Of a stretch of DNA of 64,000 nucleotides, positions 26,021 through 35,057 are shown piece by piece. The notes below the pieces were generated by a model. The model did not search any database. It was not told where the DNA came from and saw nothing but the letters and a program-made list of their open reading frames with translations. Source of the DNA: JACPDD01 sp040900105 (GTDB lineage: Bacteria; Patescibacteriota; Microgenomatia; Levybacterales; UBA12049); the NCBI GenBank assembly GCA_040900105.1, contig JBBDZP010000053.1:1-64000 (forward strand), given 5' to 3'. Position numbers and translations under genes: made by a program. How positions within the stretch are numbered: position 1 is the stretch's first letter; the number at the start of each line of letters is the position of its first letter.

Positions 26021-27135
26021 GAAACGAGTTTCGACAATGCTACTTTTGCAGTATTATCCCAGTCAAGCTTTTTTGCGGAAATAGTAGCGCCCTCTTGCAA
26101 TCTTTTGTATAAACTATCATTAGCTAATATCCTTTTAATTCCCAAAGCCATAGAGCTAGGATTTATATCAACCACAAAACCATTTCTTCCATTTTGGATA
26201 ATATCCCTAAGTCCTCCTACATTATATGCAACCGCTGGTGTTCCTACAATACCTGCCTCGGGAACTGTAAGTCCAAATCCCTCCTTAGTGGAAGGCACAA
26301 CGAGCACGTGAGAACGACTGATTAATTCGAATTTTTTATCTTGCTTTACAAATCCCTGAAATAGCACGCTCTTTTGGAGCCCAGATTCTTTAGCTTTACT
26401 TTTAAGCTTCTTTTCATACTCCTCTTCGCCTCTCCCTATAACCCAAAGTCTTATATCGGGAAGGTCTTGCTTTAAGATTTTGCCGACTTCAATTGCATCT
26501 TCAATTCCTTTCGCTTTTAAAAGTCTCCCAACAAAGACCATTGTTGGTTTTTTTTCTTTCTTGAAATTAGGAAGTTTTTTTGGCAGAGTAATTCCCATAG
26601 GAAGAACCGTTATATTTTTCTTGGAAACGCCGAATTTAATTAAATCATTTTTAGTTGAGTTTGAAATAGTTAAGAATGGTTCCTTTTTATAAAACCTGAA
26701 GTAATTTTTTTCTATTAATTTACCAATCTTATTGAAAGGGAAAGGGAAGTTGACGTCCCAAATTTCATTCGCAACCTCGCATATTAAAGCGACTTTTTTC
26801 TTTTTTACGTATAATGGGGTGAAGAAAGGAAGCCCATGTATTTCATCAATCACAACATCAAATTTATTCTTATTCTTTTTATAATATAAAAAGGCCATGA
26901 AGTGGACAGAGCGATGAAAATGCCTAGCATCAGGATTTCCTCTTCTTATAATTTTTACTCCATCAATAATTTCTTCTTTTTTTGCTCCTTTGAAATAAGA
27001 GGAAAAATGGGACACCTCATACCCCCAGGTGGACCACCTTTTTGCAATCTCGTGGGTTAGTACTTCTGCTCCTCCTGAACTTGGATTTTTTATGTCTCTC
27101 CAGTTAAGAATTAGGATTCTAGGCTTTCGTGGCAT
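26017..27135 (-). CDS. GT4 glycosyltransferase
   Basis: A 372-residue GT4 enzyme. It starts RILILNWRDIKNPSSGGAE, the glycine-rich acceptor loop of the family, and has MVFVGRLLKAKGIEDAI, RLWVIGRGEEEYE, FQGFVKQDKKF and VPSTKEGFGLTVPEAG, the E-x7-E donor-site pair. It overlaps the flippase gene by 17 nt and the next GT4 by 4 nt. Cytoplasmic-face sugar addition is expected; specificity unknown. Confidence 0.9.
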   Translation of the reverse strand: MPRKPRILILNWRDIKNPSSGGAEVLTHEIAKRWSTWGYEVSHFSSYFKGAKKEEIIDGVKIIRRGNPDARHFHRSVHFMAFLYYKKNKNKFDVVIDEIHGLPFFTPLYVKKKKVALICEVANEIWDVNFPFPFNKIGKLIEKNYFRFYKKEPFLTISNSTKNDLIKFGVSKKNITVLPMGITLPKKLPNFKKEKKPTMVFVGRLLKAKGIEDAIEVGKILKQDLPDIRLWVIGRGEEEYEKKLKSKAKESGLQKSVLFQGFVKQDKKFELISRSHVLVVPSTKEGFGLTVPEAGIVGTPAVAYNVGGLRDIIQNGRNGFVVDINPSSMALGIKRILANDSLYKRLQEGATISAKKLDWDNTAKVALSKLVS

Positions 27136-28387
27136 TGCGATAGTATATCAGAAGGCTAAATAGAAGTAAAAATGAAACAAATATCATCCCTGCAATAACC
27201 TGACCGATACTTTCATGAAAAAACATAATAAACACAGACTCCAAAGCTGCCGCGACTATAGTAAAATATAGAACCTTAGTTTTCCCTATCGAGAGATAAA
27301 AACTATTCAAAAGATAGCTCATGCAATAGAAAAGTATAAATATAGAAAACGGTCCTAAATATGGAGCCAGGGAGAGATAAACACTGTTTGGAAAAAAGAT
27401 ACCGAGAATCATTTTAGGAAAGAAGAAATAAATAAAGCTCAATACAATAGATGGTAAAACTATAAGCGCTATGGATAGCAGTAGCGTACCTGTGAGTTGT
27501 TCTTTTCTTTCTTTCTTCTGAGCAATTAGAGGGAAAAGAACAGATGCTATGGGAGAAACTACATAAAAAATAGATCTGCCCATAAGAGAAAGCGCCGCAT
27601 ATTGCCCTGCCAAAGTGGGACTAAAATAATGCTTTACCAAAATTATATCTAGAGATATTAAAGAGATGATGCCTATATTTGATAAGAAGACTGGAATCGC
27701 ATAAGCGTATGCCTTACTATGCAAAGAGCCGAGCGTGAACTTATCCTCCAATATCTGCACTTTTAGATGTTTAAAAAGAGGTAGAAATGAAAATAGATAA
27801 GCTGCTATGGCAGATAGAAAAAAGGCATAAATTGCACCCAATGTTTTTAATCCAATGGTTACTAAAAGTATTCCGAATATCAATTTAATCAGGGAAGAAA
27901 AGATATTTACAAAAGACAAATACCCAAATTTCATTAATCCTTGCAAAACTCCCTGAGGAACGCTTGTCAAAAAAGAGAAAAAGAGAGCAACAACAATAAG
28001 TACTATAAAACTTTGAGAGTTGATATGTAAAAAATTGGATATCTGATATGAAAAAACTGCAAGCAGTCCACATATAAAAAGTGCCATCAATCCTACCCAC
28101 TTTTTTCCCGCTATAACAAGAGAGCCAACAATCTTCTCCTTTTTCTGTCCTACAAGCGTTGCTGATAATTTTGCAAAAACCATCATTATTGCGATTGCAA
28201 ACACAGAGAAAATATTAAATAGAGACATCAGGGAAGCAAAAGTTCCATAGTCGGCAACCGAAAGAAACCTACCCATTGTTAAATTAAAGAGGTAATTAAG
28301 AAGACTGGCAGCCATGGATCCAGCAAAAATTACGCTACTTCCTAAAATGAGCGGGTGCTTTACCAACTGGTAAATGGTTTTTTTCAT
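27119..28387 (-). CDS. Wzx-type polysaccharide flippase (MOP superfamily)
   Basis: A 422-residue polytopic protein with about 12 helices. The N-terminal region GSMAASLLNYLFNLTMGRFLSVADYGTFASL is reduced here to its key motif, MGRFLSVADYGTF, typical of polysaccharide exporters; YAIPVFLSNIGII and SIFYVVSPIASVLFPLI follow later. It should translocate a lipid-linked oligosaccharide across the membrane. It stands between a GT2 and two GT4 genes. A second flippase, different in sequence, is at the right-hand end of the window. Confidence 0.85.
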   Translation of the reverse strand: MKKTIYQLVKHPLILGSSVIFAGSMAASLLNYLFNLTMGRFLSVADYGTFASLMSLFNIFSVFAIAIMMVFAKLSATLVGQKKEKIVGSLVIAGKKWVGLMALFICGLLAVFSYQISNFLHINSQSFIVLIVVALFFSFLTSVPQGVLQGLMKFGYLSFVNIFSSLIKLIFGILLVTIGLKTLGAIYAFFLSAIAAYLFSFLPLFKHLKVQILEDKFTLGSLHSKAYAYAIPVFLSNIGIISLISLDIILVKHYFSPTLAGQYAALSLMGRSIFYVVSPIASVLFPLIAQKKERKEQLTGTLLLSIALIVLPSIVLSFIYFFFPKMILGIFFPNSVYLSLAPYLGPFSIFILFYCMSYLLNSFYLSIGKTKVLYFTIVAAALESVFIMFFHESIGQVIAGMIFVSFLLLFSLLIYYRNATKA

Positions 28388-28390
28388 AAA

Positions 28391-29131
28391 TCATTTTCCG
28401 TAGGAGTCTCTAATTTTCAATCTATAGAATACGGCAAAAGTATCCCAAAGCATTAGGAAAATTATTTTCCAAAAGCTCTTTGAAGTAATGCTACTATCCT
28501 TATTAAATTTAAGTTTTATTGGGCCTTCATATATTCTATTGAATCCAAGAGAATAAGCAACAGCCAAAACCTCTATATCAAAAGCAAAGGCTTTAATAAT
28601 TATTTTTGGGAAAACTTGCCTTACGACTTCTTTTTTAAAAAACTTAATGCCGGTCTGGGTATCTTTAACATTGAATCCGAACATAAGCTGCGTAAGATTT
28701 CTGTACCCCCAGGTTAACATCCTCCTGCTTAATGGATAATCAACTTTTGAATCCGGATGAAGCTTACTCCCTACGATAATATCTGCATTTCTCCAAATCA
28801 GAGAATTAAGAAGTATTGATATACCGGTGGCCTCAATGTCCATTCCGGCATCAATGAAACCTATAACATCCCCCTTTGCCTTCAGCATTCCATACTTAAC
28901 TGCATGTCCTTTGCCTATATTTTCCTTGTAACCAAAAACTTTTATCTTGTTGCTTTTTACTTTCCTAGCTCTCTCCTCTGTTCTGTCTACAATACCGTCA
29001 ACGACAACTAAAATCTCATAGTCAAAAGGGAGGGTTGACAAGATATTATCCAGATTCTTAAGATCTTTTACAATTGTTTTCTCTTGTTTGTAGGCAGGAA
29101 CGACAAGGGATAATAGTTTAATGTTGCGCAT
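28391..29131 (-). CDS. GT2 glycosyltransferase, Alg5/DPG-synthase-like
   Basis: A GT2 enzyme of about 246 residues. LSLVVPAYKQEKTI, VVVDGIVDRTEE, GKGHAVKYGML and IDAGMDIEA (an unusual DAG in place of DxD) are followed by DTQTGIKFFKKEV, typical of dolichyl-phosphate-glucose-synthase-like proteins. It probably charges polyprenyl phosphate with a hexose. The ATG at 29131 is preferred to a TTG at 29152; both overlap the upstream cupin gene. Confidence 0.85.
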   Translation of the reverse strand: MRNIKLLSLVVPAYKQEKTIVKDLKNLDNILSTLPFDYEILVVVDGIVDRTEERARKVKSNKIKVFGYKENIGKGHAVKYGMLKAKGDVIGFIDAGMDIEATGISILLNSLIWRNADIIVGSKLHPDSKVDYPLSRRMLTWGYRNLTQLMFGFNVKDTQTGIKFFKKEVVRQVFPKIIIKAFAFDIEVLAVAYSLGFNRIYEGPIKLKFNKDSSITSKSFWKIIFLMLWDTFAVFYRLKIRDSYGK

Positions 29132-29654
29132 CTTGGGAAGGCGGGTTTTCAAAATTTTTTCTTACTAGGTCCCAAGAAAACAAAAGTCCGTTGGGAGCCT
29201 TAACTTGAGCCTCGTCGTATGGAATCCTTGATTCCTCCGCCGGATTATAAACTACAGTTGGGAAATTAAGAAGGATTGCAGGAGTTTTGGAGACCACCAT
29301 AAATCCATGGAGAGTATTCTTAGGTATGAGAAGAATGTAGGGAGATTGATTAGGATTCATGTAGAATAAATTCAAAAGTCCTTTCGTAATTGATCCTTCT
29401 CTGTTATCCGCAACAGCTACAACTATTTCTCCACTAATTACTAGAAATCTATCCTCCTGAACGGTTGGATGACAATGCCAAACATTCTCGTCCCGGGCAA
29501 GACCGGGGGGAGTTACGGAATAATACTGCATGGCAAATTCGCGGCCGGGCCCATAGATAATGGGCCAGTCTTTTCTTAACGTCTCGACAAGAACTCCCGA
29601 TTCATCCTTATTTATTTTTAAAGGATGCAGTACAATATCTTTTACCAGGGTCAT
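29118..29654 (-). CDS. RmlC-like cupin (dTDP-4-dehydrorhamnose 3,5-epimerase family)
   Basis: A cupin-fold protein of about 178 residues. VWHCHPTVQEDRFLVISGE corresponds to the RmlC strand with the catalytic His, and LIPKNTLHGFMV and YNPAEESRIPYDEA to its later signature. The usual Lys after the His is Arg here, so activity may differ. The ATG at 29654 has AAGGA upstream, better than the GTG at 29687. A TATACT -10 lies at 29699-29694 on the same strand. No rmlA, rmlB or rmlD lies beside it, so its substrate is open. Confidence 0.75.
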   Translation of the reverse strand: MTLVKDIVLHPLKINKDESGVLVETLRKDWPIIYGPGREFAMQYYSVTPPGLARDENVWHCHPTVQEDRFLVISGEIVVAVADNREGSITKGLLNLFYMNPNQSPYILLIPKNTLHGFMVVSKTPAILLNFPTVVYNPAEESRIPYDEAQVKAPNGLLFSWDLVRKNFENPPSQDAQH

Positions 29655-29717
29655 CTTATCCTTATTCTGAAGAGTTATAAATTCCACCTATCAAGTATAT
29701 CAAATAATCCTACTTCG

Positions 29718-30812
29718 TTAAATAGACCCTTGCCTCAGTACAGCTTCTTCATATACCCCTACAGTATCCTCAGCAGTCTTTTTCCAAGAAAATTTTTTTG
29801 ACTGGGCAGTTCCTTTTTCCGATAATTTTTTTTGCAACTTGGCATCATTAAAGACTCTTTCAAGTCCAAGAGCAATGTCGCTAATATTGTAAGCATCTAC
29901 GTAGTAAGCAGCTTCTCCTGCAATTTCGGGAATTGAGCCCATTTTAGAAGTGACCACCGGACAACCGCAACCCATTGCCTCAAGAATAGGAAGCCCAAAC
30001 CCTTCATAGAGAGATGGCATAGCAAAAACTGTTGCCATATTATAAAGAGCGACCAATTCCCCCTGCTCCACAAATCCCAAGACAAAAATATCACCGTCGT
30101 CTTTTATTAGCTCTTGTACTTTAAGCAGATCCTGATTCCAAGGATTAGTTTTATCAAACTCCGCTTGGGATATTGCCTTACCCACCATAACCAGAGGCAC
30201 TCCTGCAATTTTTACGGCCCGTATAAGAGAAGGAAGATTTTTGTTCCATGTCACATCACCAACATATAGGACGAAACGCTCTGGTAAGCCGTATCGTTTC
30301 TTAATTTCCGACTTCCAACCTGCCTCGCCGGCAGGCAGGTTTCCGGTCTCCAATCTTCTGAACTCCTCTCCTGCTGCCAAATATACGACCGTTACTTTAT
30401 CTTCTGGTATACCTACATATTTAACAATATCTTTCTTTGAAGACATGGAATCCGTTATTATCCTTTTTGCCTTTCTTAGTCTTGCTTTCTGAATTTTCCA
30501 TTTAATCTTACCTCTTAATCCTGCTGGAAAATTATTTGGGAAAACCAAAGGAGTTAAATCATGCACAGTTACAACAAACTTATTTTCGTTATTAAATGGC
30601 AGGGTTAGAAAAAAAGGTTCAAAGTATGGATAGTGAACTAAATCAACTCCTAACGACACTTTCTCTCCTCTTGTAAAGTAAATATATTCATTGTTTGGAT
30701 AATACTTCTCAAGTGAGCTTCTTAGGTTTTCCAGATAAAAGCCTGTTCCCCTTACTCTGTGCTGCAGAAAATGGCCGGATTTAAGCGGGGACACATCAAT
30801 TGCTATGTTCAC
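29718..30812 (-). CDS. GT4 glycosyltransferase with embedded palindromic repeat
   Basis: A 364-residue GT4 enzyme. HDLTPLVFPNNFP, FVLYVGDVTWNKNLPSLI, FVLGFVEQGEL and MPSLYEGFGLPILEAMGCG (E-x7-E) mark the mannosyltransferase-like family. Between EEFRRLE and KKRYGLPERF is an extra stretch, TGNLPAGEAGWKSE, encoded by a GC-rich palindrome (about residues 158-165) that looks inserted into an interdomain loop. The GTG start overlaps the upstream gene as GTGA. Function is probably retained because the insert lies outside the conserved core. Confidence 0.88.
   Translation of the reverse strand: MNIAIDVSPLKSGHFLQHRVRGTGFYLENLRSSLEKYYPNNEYIYFTRGEKVSLGVDLVHYPYFEPFFLTLPFNNENKFVVTVHDLTPLVFPNNFPAGLRGKIKWKIQKARLRKAKRIITDSMSSKKDIVKYVGIPEDKVTVVYLAAGEEFRRLETGNLPAGEAGWKSEIKKRYGLPERFVLYVGDVTWNKNLPSLIRAVKIAGVPLVMVGKAISQAEFDKTNPWNQDLLKVQELIKDDGDIFVLGFVEQGELVALYNMATVFAMPSLYEGFGLPILEAMGCGCPVVTSKMGSIPEIAGEAAYYVDAYNISDIALGLERVFNDAKLQKKLSEKGTAQSKKFSWKKTAEDTVGVYEEAVLRQGSI
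30317..30341. repeat. GC-rich palindromic element inside GT4 gene
   Basis: AACCTGCCT, one C, GCCGGC, then AGGCAGGTT: 9-bp perfect arms around a GCCGGC core. The GC content contrasts sharply with the AT-rich surroundings. Read in the gene's frame it gives LPAGEAG. It resembles dispersed palindromes that insert into reading frames, as the Rickettsia palindromic elements do. Only one copy was found in this window. Confidence 0.85.
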
Positions 30813-32446
30813 CTCTTAATTGTAACAAAGAGTGCTCTTACAAACAAAATCAGAGTCGTTAGTAAAGCTAAGTAAAATCCCACAATGCCAACTTTTCGCA
30901 CAGCAGTGTCTTCAAGTCTTATCATTACCTCATGCGTACCCTCTGGCAATTGAAATGAAATTAGTCCGTCTTGCGTTTTTTGAACATCTATTCTTTTTCC
31001 TTCGACAAATACACCCCAACCGGGAAAGTGAGCCGTATTTACAACAATTTCAGAATCTTCACTAGCAGTCACGACGGCAAAGTATTCGGAGCTTTTAATC
31101 TCTTTTATGTTAAAAGTACCAGAACCTTTATTAAAAACAAACTTTGCATCAGCTTTTTTCAGATTTCTGTTAAATCCAACAATTCCAAACGCATTTCCTG
31201 GACTATTTGTTCCGTCTATAAAAACAGGGTTTGCTATGTAATAGTTGTCTTGTCTATCCATGTAATAAGCCACTTTTGCATATCCTATTCCCAAAATAAA
31301 CGACACACCAATAAGAAATACAGCAAGAATCTTCTTTGCTTTCCCAAAATAGACCACTCCACCGGCTAAAAAAGACGTGATTATCATTTCAAGGCTTAAA
31401 AATCTCCAGGGAAATTGAAAATAATTCATTAATGGTATAGTTTCCCAGATAAATTCGGATGCTCTAAGCATTAAGAGAAACACCACAGAAAACCAAAACA
31501 GGAAAAATAAAACAATAGTTTTTTTGTTATCTTTTTTTCTATATAGCAACAGGAAAATTGGACAGAGAAACATCACGGTCAGATTTGCAACTCCTATCTG
31601 GAAAGATATTTGATCTTGCAATCCTCCTTCGGATAACCCAGATCCCCATGTAGGAATAAGGAGTTGATATAAAAGGGGGAAGTTATTTGATACTTCATAA
31701 ATATCAAGTCCTACAACATATTGCTTTTCTAAAAGAGCCGGTAACCAAAAGATAGACGATAAGCCTAATCCTAATACCAATATACTAGTATATTGGTATA
31801 TTAATGACCTTTTGTCTTTTTCCTTGTAAACAAGAAGGCTTACATAAAAAACGAGGAAAGCCGAAAACATCAAAGCTAAAATATTGTGAGAGAATATTAA
31901 AAGGGCAAAAAATACAGATGACAGAGGAAAAAATACTTGTTTCTTTGTTTTGGCAAATTTTGTCACTGACCAAAGAAGTGCGGGGAAAATAGCAAGCGCT
32001 AAAACTTCTCCCACAGAACCTCTAACGTATACATCTACGAAATGATAAGGCGTAAAGGTGTAAAATACAGAAGAAACAATTCCTCCCAATTCCCCCCAAA
32101 ATTCCCTACTCCATAAGTAAAAAAATATTGCACCAATAATAAGAGACAAAAACATCTGGATCTTGAAACTTTCTATGAATGAGAATCCAAAAGCGTGAAT
32201 AAGTAGAGCAAAATAATTAGGCAGCGGATATACATAATTGAACAAAGGAACCCCATATCCCGCATTAAGATCTGAAGCCCATCTTGGGTAAAAATCACCA
32301 TCAAAAAAAGCTCTACTAAACTCGTAGAATCTTATAACGTGAAACTCCCCATCGTGCGTTGGAATAAGTCCTTTGTGAAGCAACGCAAATCCTGCCACTA
32401 ATGCAAAGCACGAAACTATTAAAAACGAAAGAATCGTTTTTCCCAT
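30809..32446 (-). CDS. PTPS-related polytopic membrane protein (GT-C-like)
   Basis: A 545-residue protein with about 12 helices and a soluble C-terminal domain, of the type annotated '6-pyruvoyl-tetrahydropterin synthase related membrane protein'; the name does not imply pterin chemistry. Loop 1 has PTHDGEFHVIRFYEFSRAF (H31-D32) and PRWASDLNAGYGVPLFNYVY; loop 2 has YVRGSVGE. The C-terminal domain has FPGWGVFVEGK and QLPEGTHEVMIRL. Paralogues are at 37294-38925 and 47365-49020. Topology suggests a GT-C glycosyltransferase acting outside the membrane. It overlaps the GT87-like gene by 28 nt. Confidence 0.8.
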   Translation of the reverse strand: MGKTILSFLIVSCFALVAGFALLHKGLIPTHDGEFHVIRFYEFSRAFFDGDFYPRWASDLNAGYGVPLFNYVYPLPNYFALLIHAFGFSFIESFKIQMFLSLIIGAIFFYLWSREFWGELGGIVSSVFYTFTPYHFVDVYVRGSVGEVLALAIFPALLWSVTKFAKTKKQVFFPLSSVFFALLIFSHNILALMFSAFLVFYVSLLVYKEKDKRSLIYQYTSILVLGLGLSSIFWLPALLEKQYVVGLDIYEVSNNFPLLYQLLIPTWGSGLSEGGLQDQISFQIGVANLTVMFLCPIFLLLYRKKDNKKTIVLFFLFWFSVVFLLMLRASEFIWETIPLMNYFQFPWRFLSLEMIITSFLAGGVVYFGKAKKILAVFLIGVSFILGIGYAKVAYYMDRQDNYYIANPVFIDGTNSPGNAFGIVGFNRNLKKADAKFVFNKGSGTFNIKEIKSSEYFAVVTASEDSEIVVNTAHFPGWGVFVEGKRIDVQKTQDGLISFQLPEGTHEVMIRLEDTAVRKVGIVGFYLALLTTLILFVRALFVTIKR

Positions 32447-33555
32447 AATTTATTCTTAACAAACATAAACATCAATACGCAAGTAACCGGCACAAAGGTT
32501 ACCAAAGTCTTAATAAGAGGAGACGGATCAAGATGAGTTCCTAAAAGCATATAGGGAATATATCTAAGTAGCAATGAGAATGAAAAAACTAAGCTGACAA
32601 CCATCATACTCTTTCTTCTAAGGAGCGCTACAAAGGGCAAAAACCAAATAGCGTACCATGGATAAATTTCTTCTCTAAAGGGGGCAAGCAGAAATGCCGT
32701 CAACATTAAAATAGCGCAAATTGCATATATTTTATCCCAGTTCACAGTTTTATTTTTGATTCGTAAAAAAACTACATAGAGAAATACGGGTAAAAGTAAA
32801 AGCGTTGAATATTTAATTAAAATAGACAGTAGTAACAAAATAAAAGCCAGGAGAATTTTCTTTTTTGACAAAAGATATAATCCGGAAAGTGCAAAAAATA
32901 CTACAGCAATATCATTATGCCCGCTTACTAAAGTCTCTATGATGACAAGAGGGTTCAAGGAAAAAATAACCACAGACAAAAAGTCCTTGGATATTTTATA
33001 AAGCATCCATGCAGTTGCCGCATAAAAAGCTGCTGCCAGCAACTTAAAGTTAAAGAGAATAAGAATGAAATTCCCAAACCCCAAAAAATGAGGAATAGAG
33101 GTAATACCCAGCCAAGTGGGGCCGTAAAGTGCAATTTTATTTGCCGCATGCGTGAAAGCAAGAAAAGGATCTCCTGTAAACTGCATAGGCATTATGATAT
33201 AGGGATTTTCTTTATAGAGATACAGCACTTTTGCAGTGAGAACATAATTAAAAATATCATAAGAAAGCATTGCCGGGTAAGAAATAAGCAATGTTAAACT
33301 TGTCATGCCAATAATCCACTTTATGTCTTTTTTTCCTAAAGTATTATTTAAATACATTCGCCAAAATAGAAAATAGAAAACAAAAAAGGTACATATAAAA
33401 GATGCGTACATAATTGATGTTAATTGCCTATTGTCAAAAATAAAATTGGAGTAAAATCTATTAAGATAAGATAAGTTGAAATCTATAAAAAGATATGAGT
33501 AAAAAATAAATGCTATTAAAAAAACAGAATAGAAAGAGATAATCCACTTCTTCAT
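32419..33555 (-). CDS. GT-C glycosyltransferase (MptB/GT87-like)
   Basis: A 378-residue polytopic protein with about 11 helices. Loop 1 has SYDIFNYVLTAKVLYLYKE followed by NPYI, and later NPLVIIETLVSGHNDI and LSILIKYSTLLLLP, a pattern shared by polyprenyl-phosphomannose-dependent mannosyltransferases (MptB/PimE-like). It is smaller than GT39 neighbours and lacks a soluble C-terminal domain. The ATG overlaps the stop of the DUF5667-like gene as ATGA, a close physical link between a secreted protein and a GT-C enzyme. Confidence 0.8.
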   Translation of the reverse strand: MKKWIISFYSVFLIAFIFYSYLFIDFNLSYLNRFYSNFIFDNRQLTSIMYASFICTFFVFYFLFWRMYLNNTLGKKDIKWIIGMTSLTLLISYPAMLSYDIFNYVLTAKVLYLYKENPYIIMPMQFTGDPFLAFTHAANKIALYGPTWLGITSIPHFLGFGNFILILFNFKLLAAAFYAATAWMLYKISKDFLSVVIFSLNPLVIIETLVSGHNDIAVVFFALSGLYLLSKKKILLAFILLLLSILIKYSTLLLLPVFLYVVFLRIKNKTVNWDKIYAICAILMLTAFLLAPFREEIYPWYAIWFLPFVALLRRKSMMVVSLVFSFSLLLRYIPYMLLGTHLDPSPLIKTLVTFVPVTCVLMFMFVKNKLWEKRFFRF

Positions 33556-34079
33556 AAGCTTTTATTCCTTAGCAGTATGGACAGTTGAATTGCAGCCTTA
33601 ATTTTTAACTTTGAGGGTCTTTCTTTTTCTGGTTGCCAAATAAATTCTTCCGGCGCGTCTTTTGCAATAATTTCCAATATTTCAATATGCCTCTGAGCTG
33701 CAGATGAAAGGATCAATCTATTCTGAGTTATATTTTTTTCATCTTCTTGTGCTTTTTCAAGATTTGGAAGTGTTTCTTTAAAGTATCTATCTGATTTTTT
33801 AAGAGCGTTATATCCCAGTAAGTATTGCTTATATTCAAAAAGTGTTTTTGCTTCCACTAAGTACTTGTCTGATTGCTTAAGGCTATAGGTAAATTGACCA
33901 AAATTGCCAAAATACCAATACTTATTCAACTTCTCAAAAAGAAGGCGTGGTTTATATAAAAAACTTCCCGGCATAGCCGATGGGTAGGGAAGCACATAAG
34001 AAGACTGTGCAAAAATTGGAGCAATGGAAAAAGTAAGAAGTATAAGTACGAGGAAAGGCACCCATAAGACTTTTTTCAT
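33552..34079 (-). CDS. Secreted DUF5667-like helical protein
   Basis: A 175-residue exported protein. A signal peptide (about 1-24, ending IFAQS) is followed by YVLPYPSAMPGSFLYKPR, the same Y-x-L-x-YP-x3-P-x3-LYK pattern as the protein at 15778-16341, and then a long helical region with two related halves (LKQSDKYLVEAKTLF and LKKSDRYFKETLPN). No catalytic motif is visible. It overlaps galE upstream and the GT-C gene downstream by 4 nt each. Role unknown; surface accessory or glycosylation substrate is possible. Confidence 0.7.
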   Translation of the reverse strand: MKKVLWVPFLVLILLTFSIAPIFAQSSYVLPYPSAMPGSFLYKPRLLFEKLNKYWYFGNFGQFTYSLKQSDKYLVEAKTLFEYKQYLLGYNALKKSDRYFKETLPNLEKAQEDEKNITQNRLILSSAAQRHIEILEIIAKDAPEEFIWQPEKERPSKLKIKAAIQLSILLRNKSL

Positions 34080-35044
34080 TTTGGTTTTTTTCTATGCCAG
34101 GCAAATGCCGTCTCTACAATTGTAGCCAAGTCTGAACATTGGGTTGTAAAACCTAATCCCTCCCTTGCTTTCCTATTATCAGCAAAGATTTGAGGAGGGT
34201 CACCTTCTCTTCTTTCTACAATAGTTACGGGAATCTTGGCTCCGCTTACCTTCTCAACCATACTTAAAATTTCAAGATTAGAGTACCCTTTGCCTGTTCC
34301 CAGATTAAAACTGTCGCTTTTCTCTGATTTACCCAGTTTTTCCAAAGCGAGGATATGAGCCGTTGCCAAATCCTCAACATGGATATAATCACGGATGCAA
34401 GTTCCATCCGGAGTATCATAATCGTTGCCAAAAAGCGAAAACGCCGAACCTGTCAGAGCAGCTTCAATTGCAACAGGTATTATATGTGTCTCAGGGACGT
34501 GATCCTCCCCCAAGCTTCCATCAAGAGCTGCACCGGCTGCATTAAAATAGCGGAGATTTATGTGTTTTATTCCATAAATCTTGTCATACCAATTAAGCAC
34601 ATTTTCAAACATAAGCTTTGACTCACCATACACACTCTCTGGAGATTTTTCCGATTCTTCAGTAACAGGTAAGGTTTTAGGTGTTCCATATACTGCGCAC
34701 GTTGAGGAGAAAATAATATTTTTGATTTTGGAGTCTCTCATAAATTCCAGAAGATTAAGCCCTCCTAAAATATTATTCTGAAAATATTTGTATGGCTGTT
34801 GCATGGATTCCCCAGCAAGAGCATATGCGGCGAAATGAATAACTCCGTCAAAATTCTTCCCGGCTAGTCCATTTCTAAGAGACTCCTTATCCAATAAATC
34901 TCCGACAATCAGCTCTGTTGACACAGCTTCTTTGTGCCCGTTTATCAAATTGTCAAAAACTACAACTTCATGGCCTTTATTAGTTAAAGCCTTTGCTGTA
35001 ATACTTCCAATGTATCCTGCTCCGCCTGTTACTAAAATTTTCAT
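34076..35044 (-). CDS. galE: UDP-glucose 4-epimerase
   Basis: A 322-residue extended SDR that interconverts UDP-glucose and UDP-galactose (or the N-acetyl forms). MKILVTGGAGYIGS binds NAD; HFAAYALAGES, FSSTCAVYG and YGESK give the catalytic Ser/Tyr/Lys; NLRYFNAAGAALDGSLGEDH, TPDGTCIRDYIHVEDLA and a late DNRKAREGLGF are classic GalE signatures. Length is normal. It heads a unit with the DUF5667-like gene and the GT-C gene (4-nt overlaps), supplying a galactose-type donor to this locus. Confidence 0.95.
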   Translation of the reverse strand: MKILVTGGAGYIGSITAKALTNKGHEVVVFDNLINGHKEAVSTELIVGDLLDKESLRNGLAGKNFDGVIHFAAYALAGESMQQPYKYFQNNILGGLNLLEFMRDSKIKNIIFSSTCAVYGTPKTLPVTEESEKSPESVYGESKLMFENVLNWYDKIYGIKHINLRYFNAAGAALDGSLGEDHVPETHIIPVAIEAALTGSAFSLFGNDYDTPDGTCIRDYIHVEDLATAHILALEKLGKSEKSDSFNLGTGKGYSNLEILSMVEKVSGAKIPVTIVERREGDPPQIFADNRKAREGLGFTTQCSDLATIVETAFAWHRKKPK

Positions 35045-35057
35045 ATCTATATTATAA

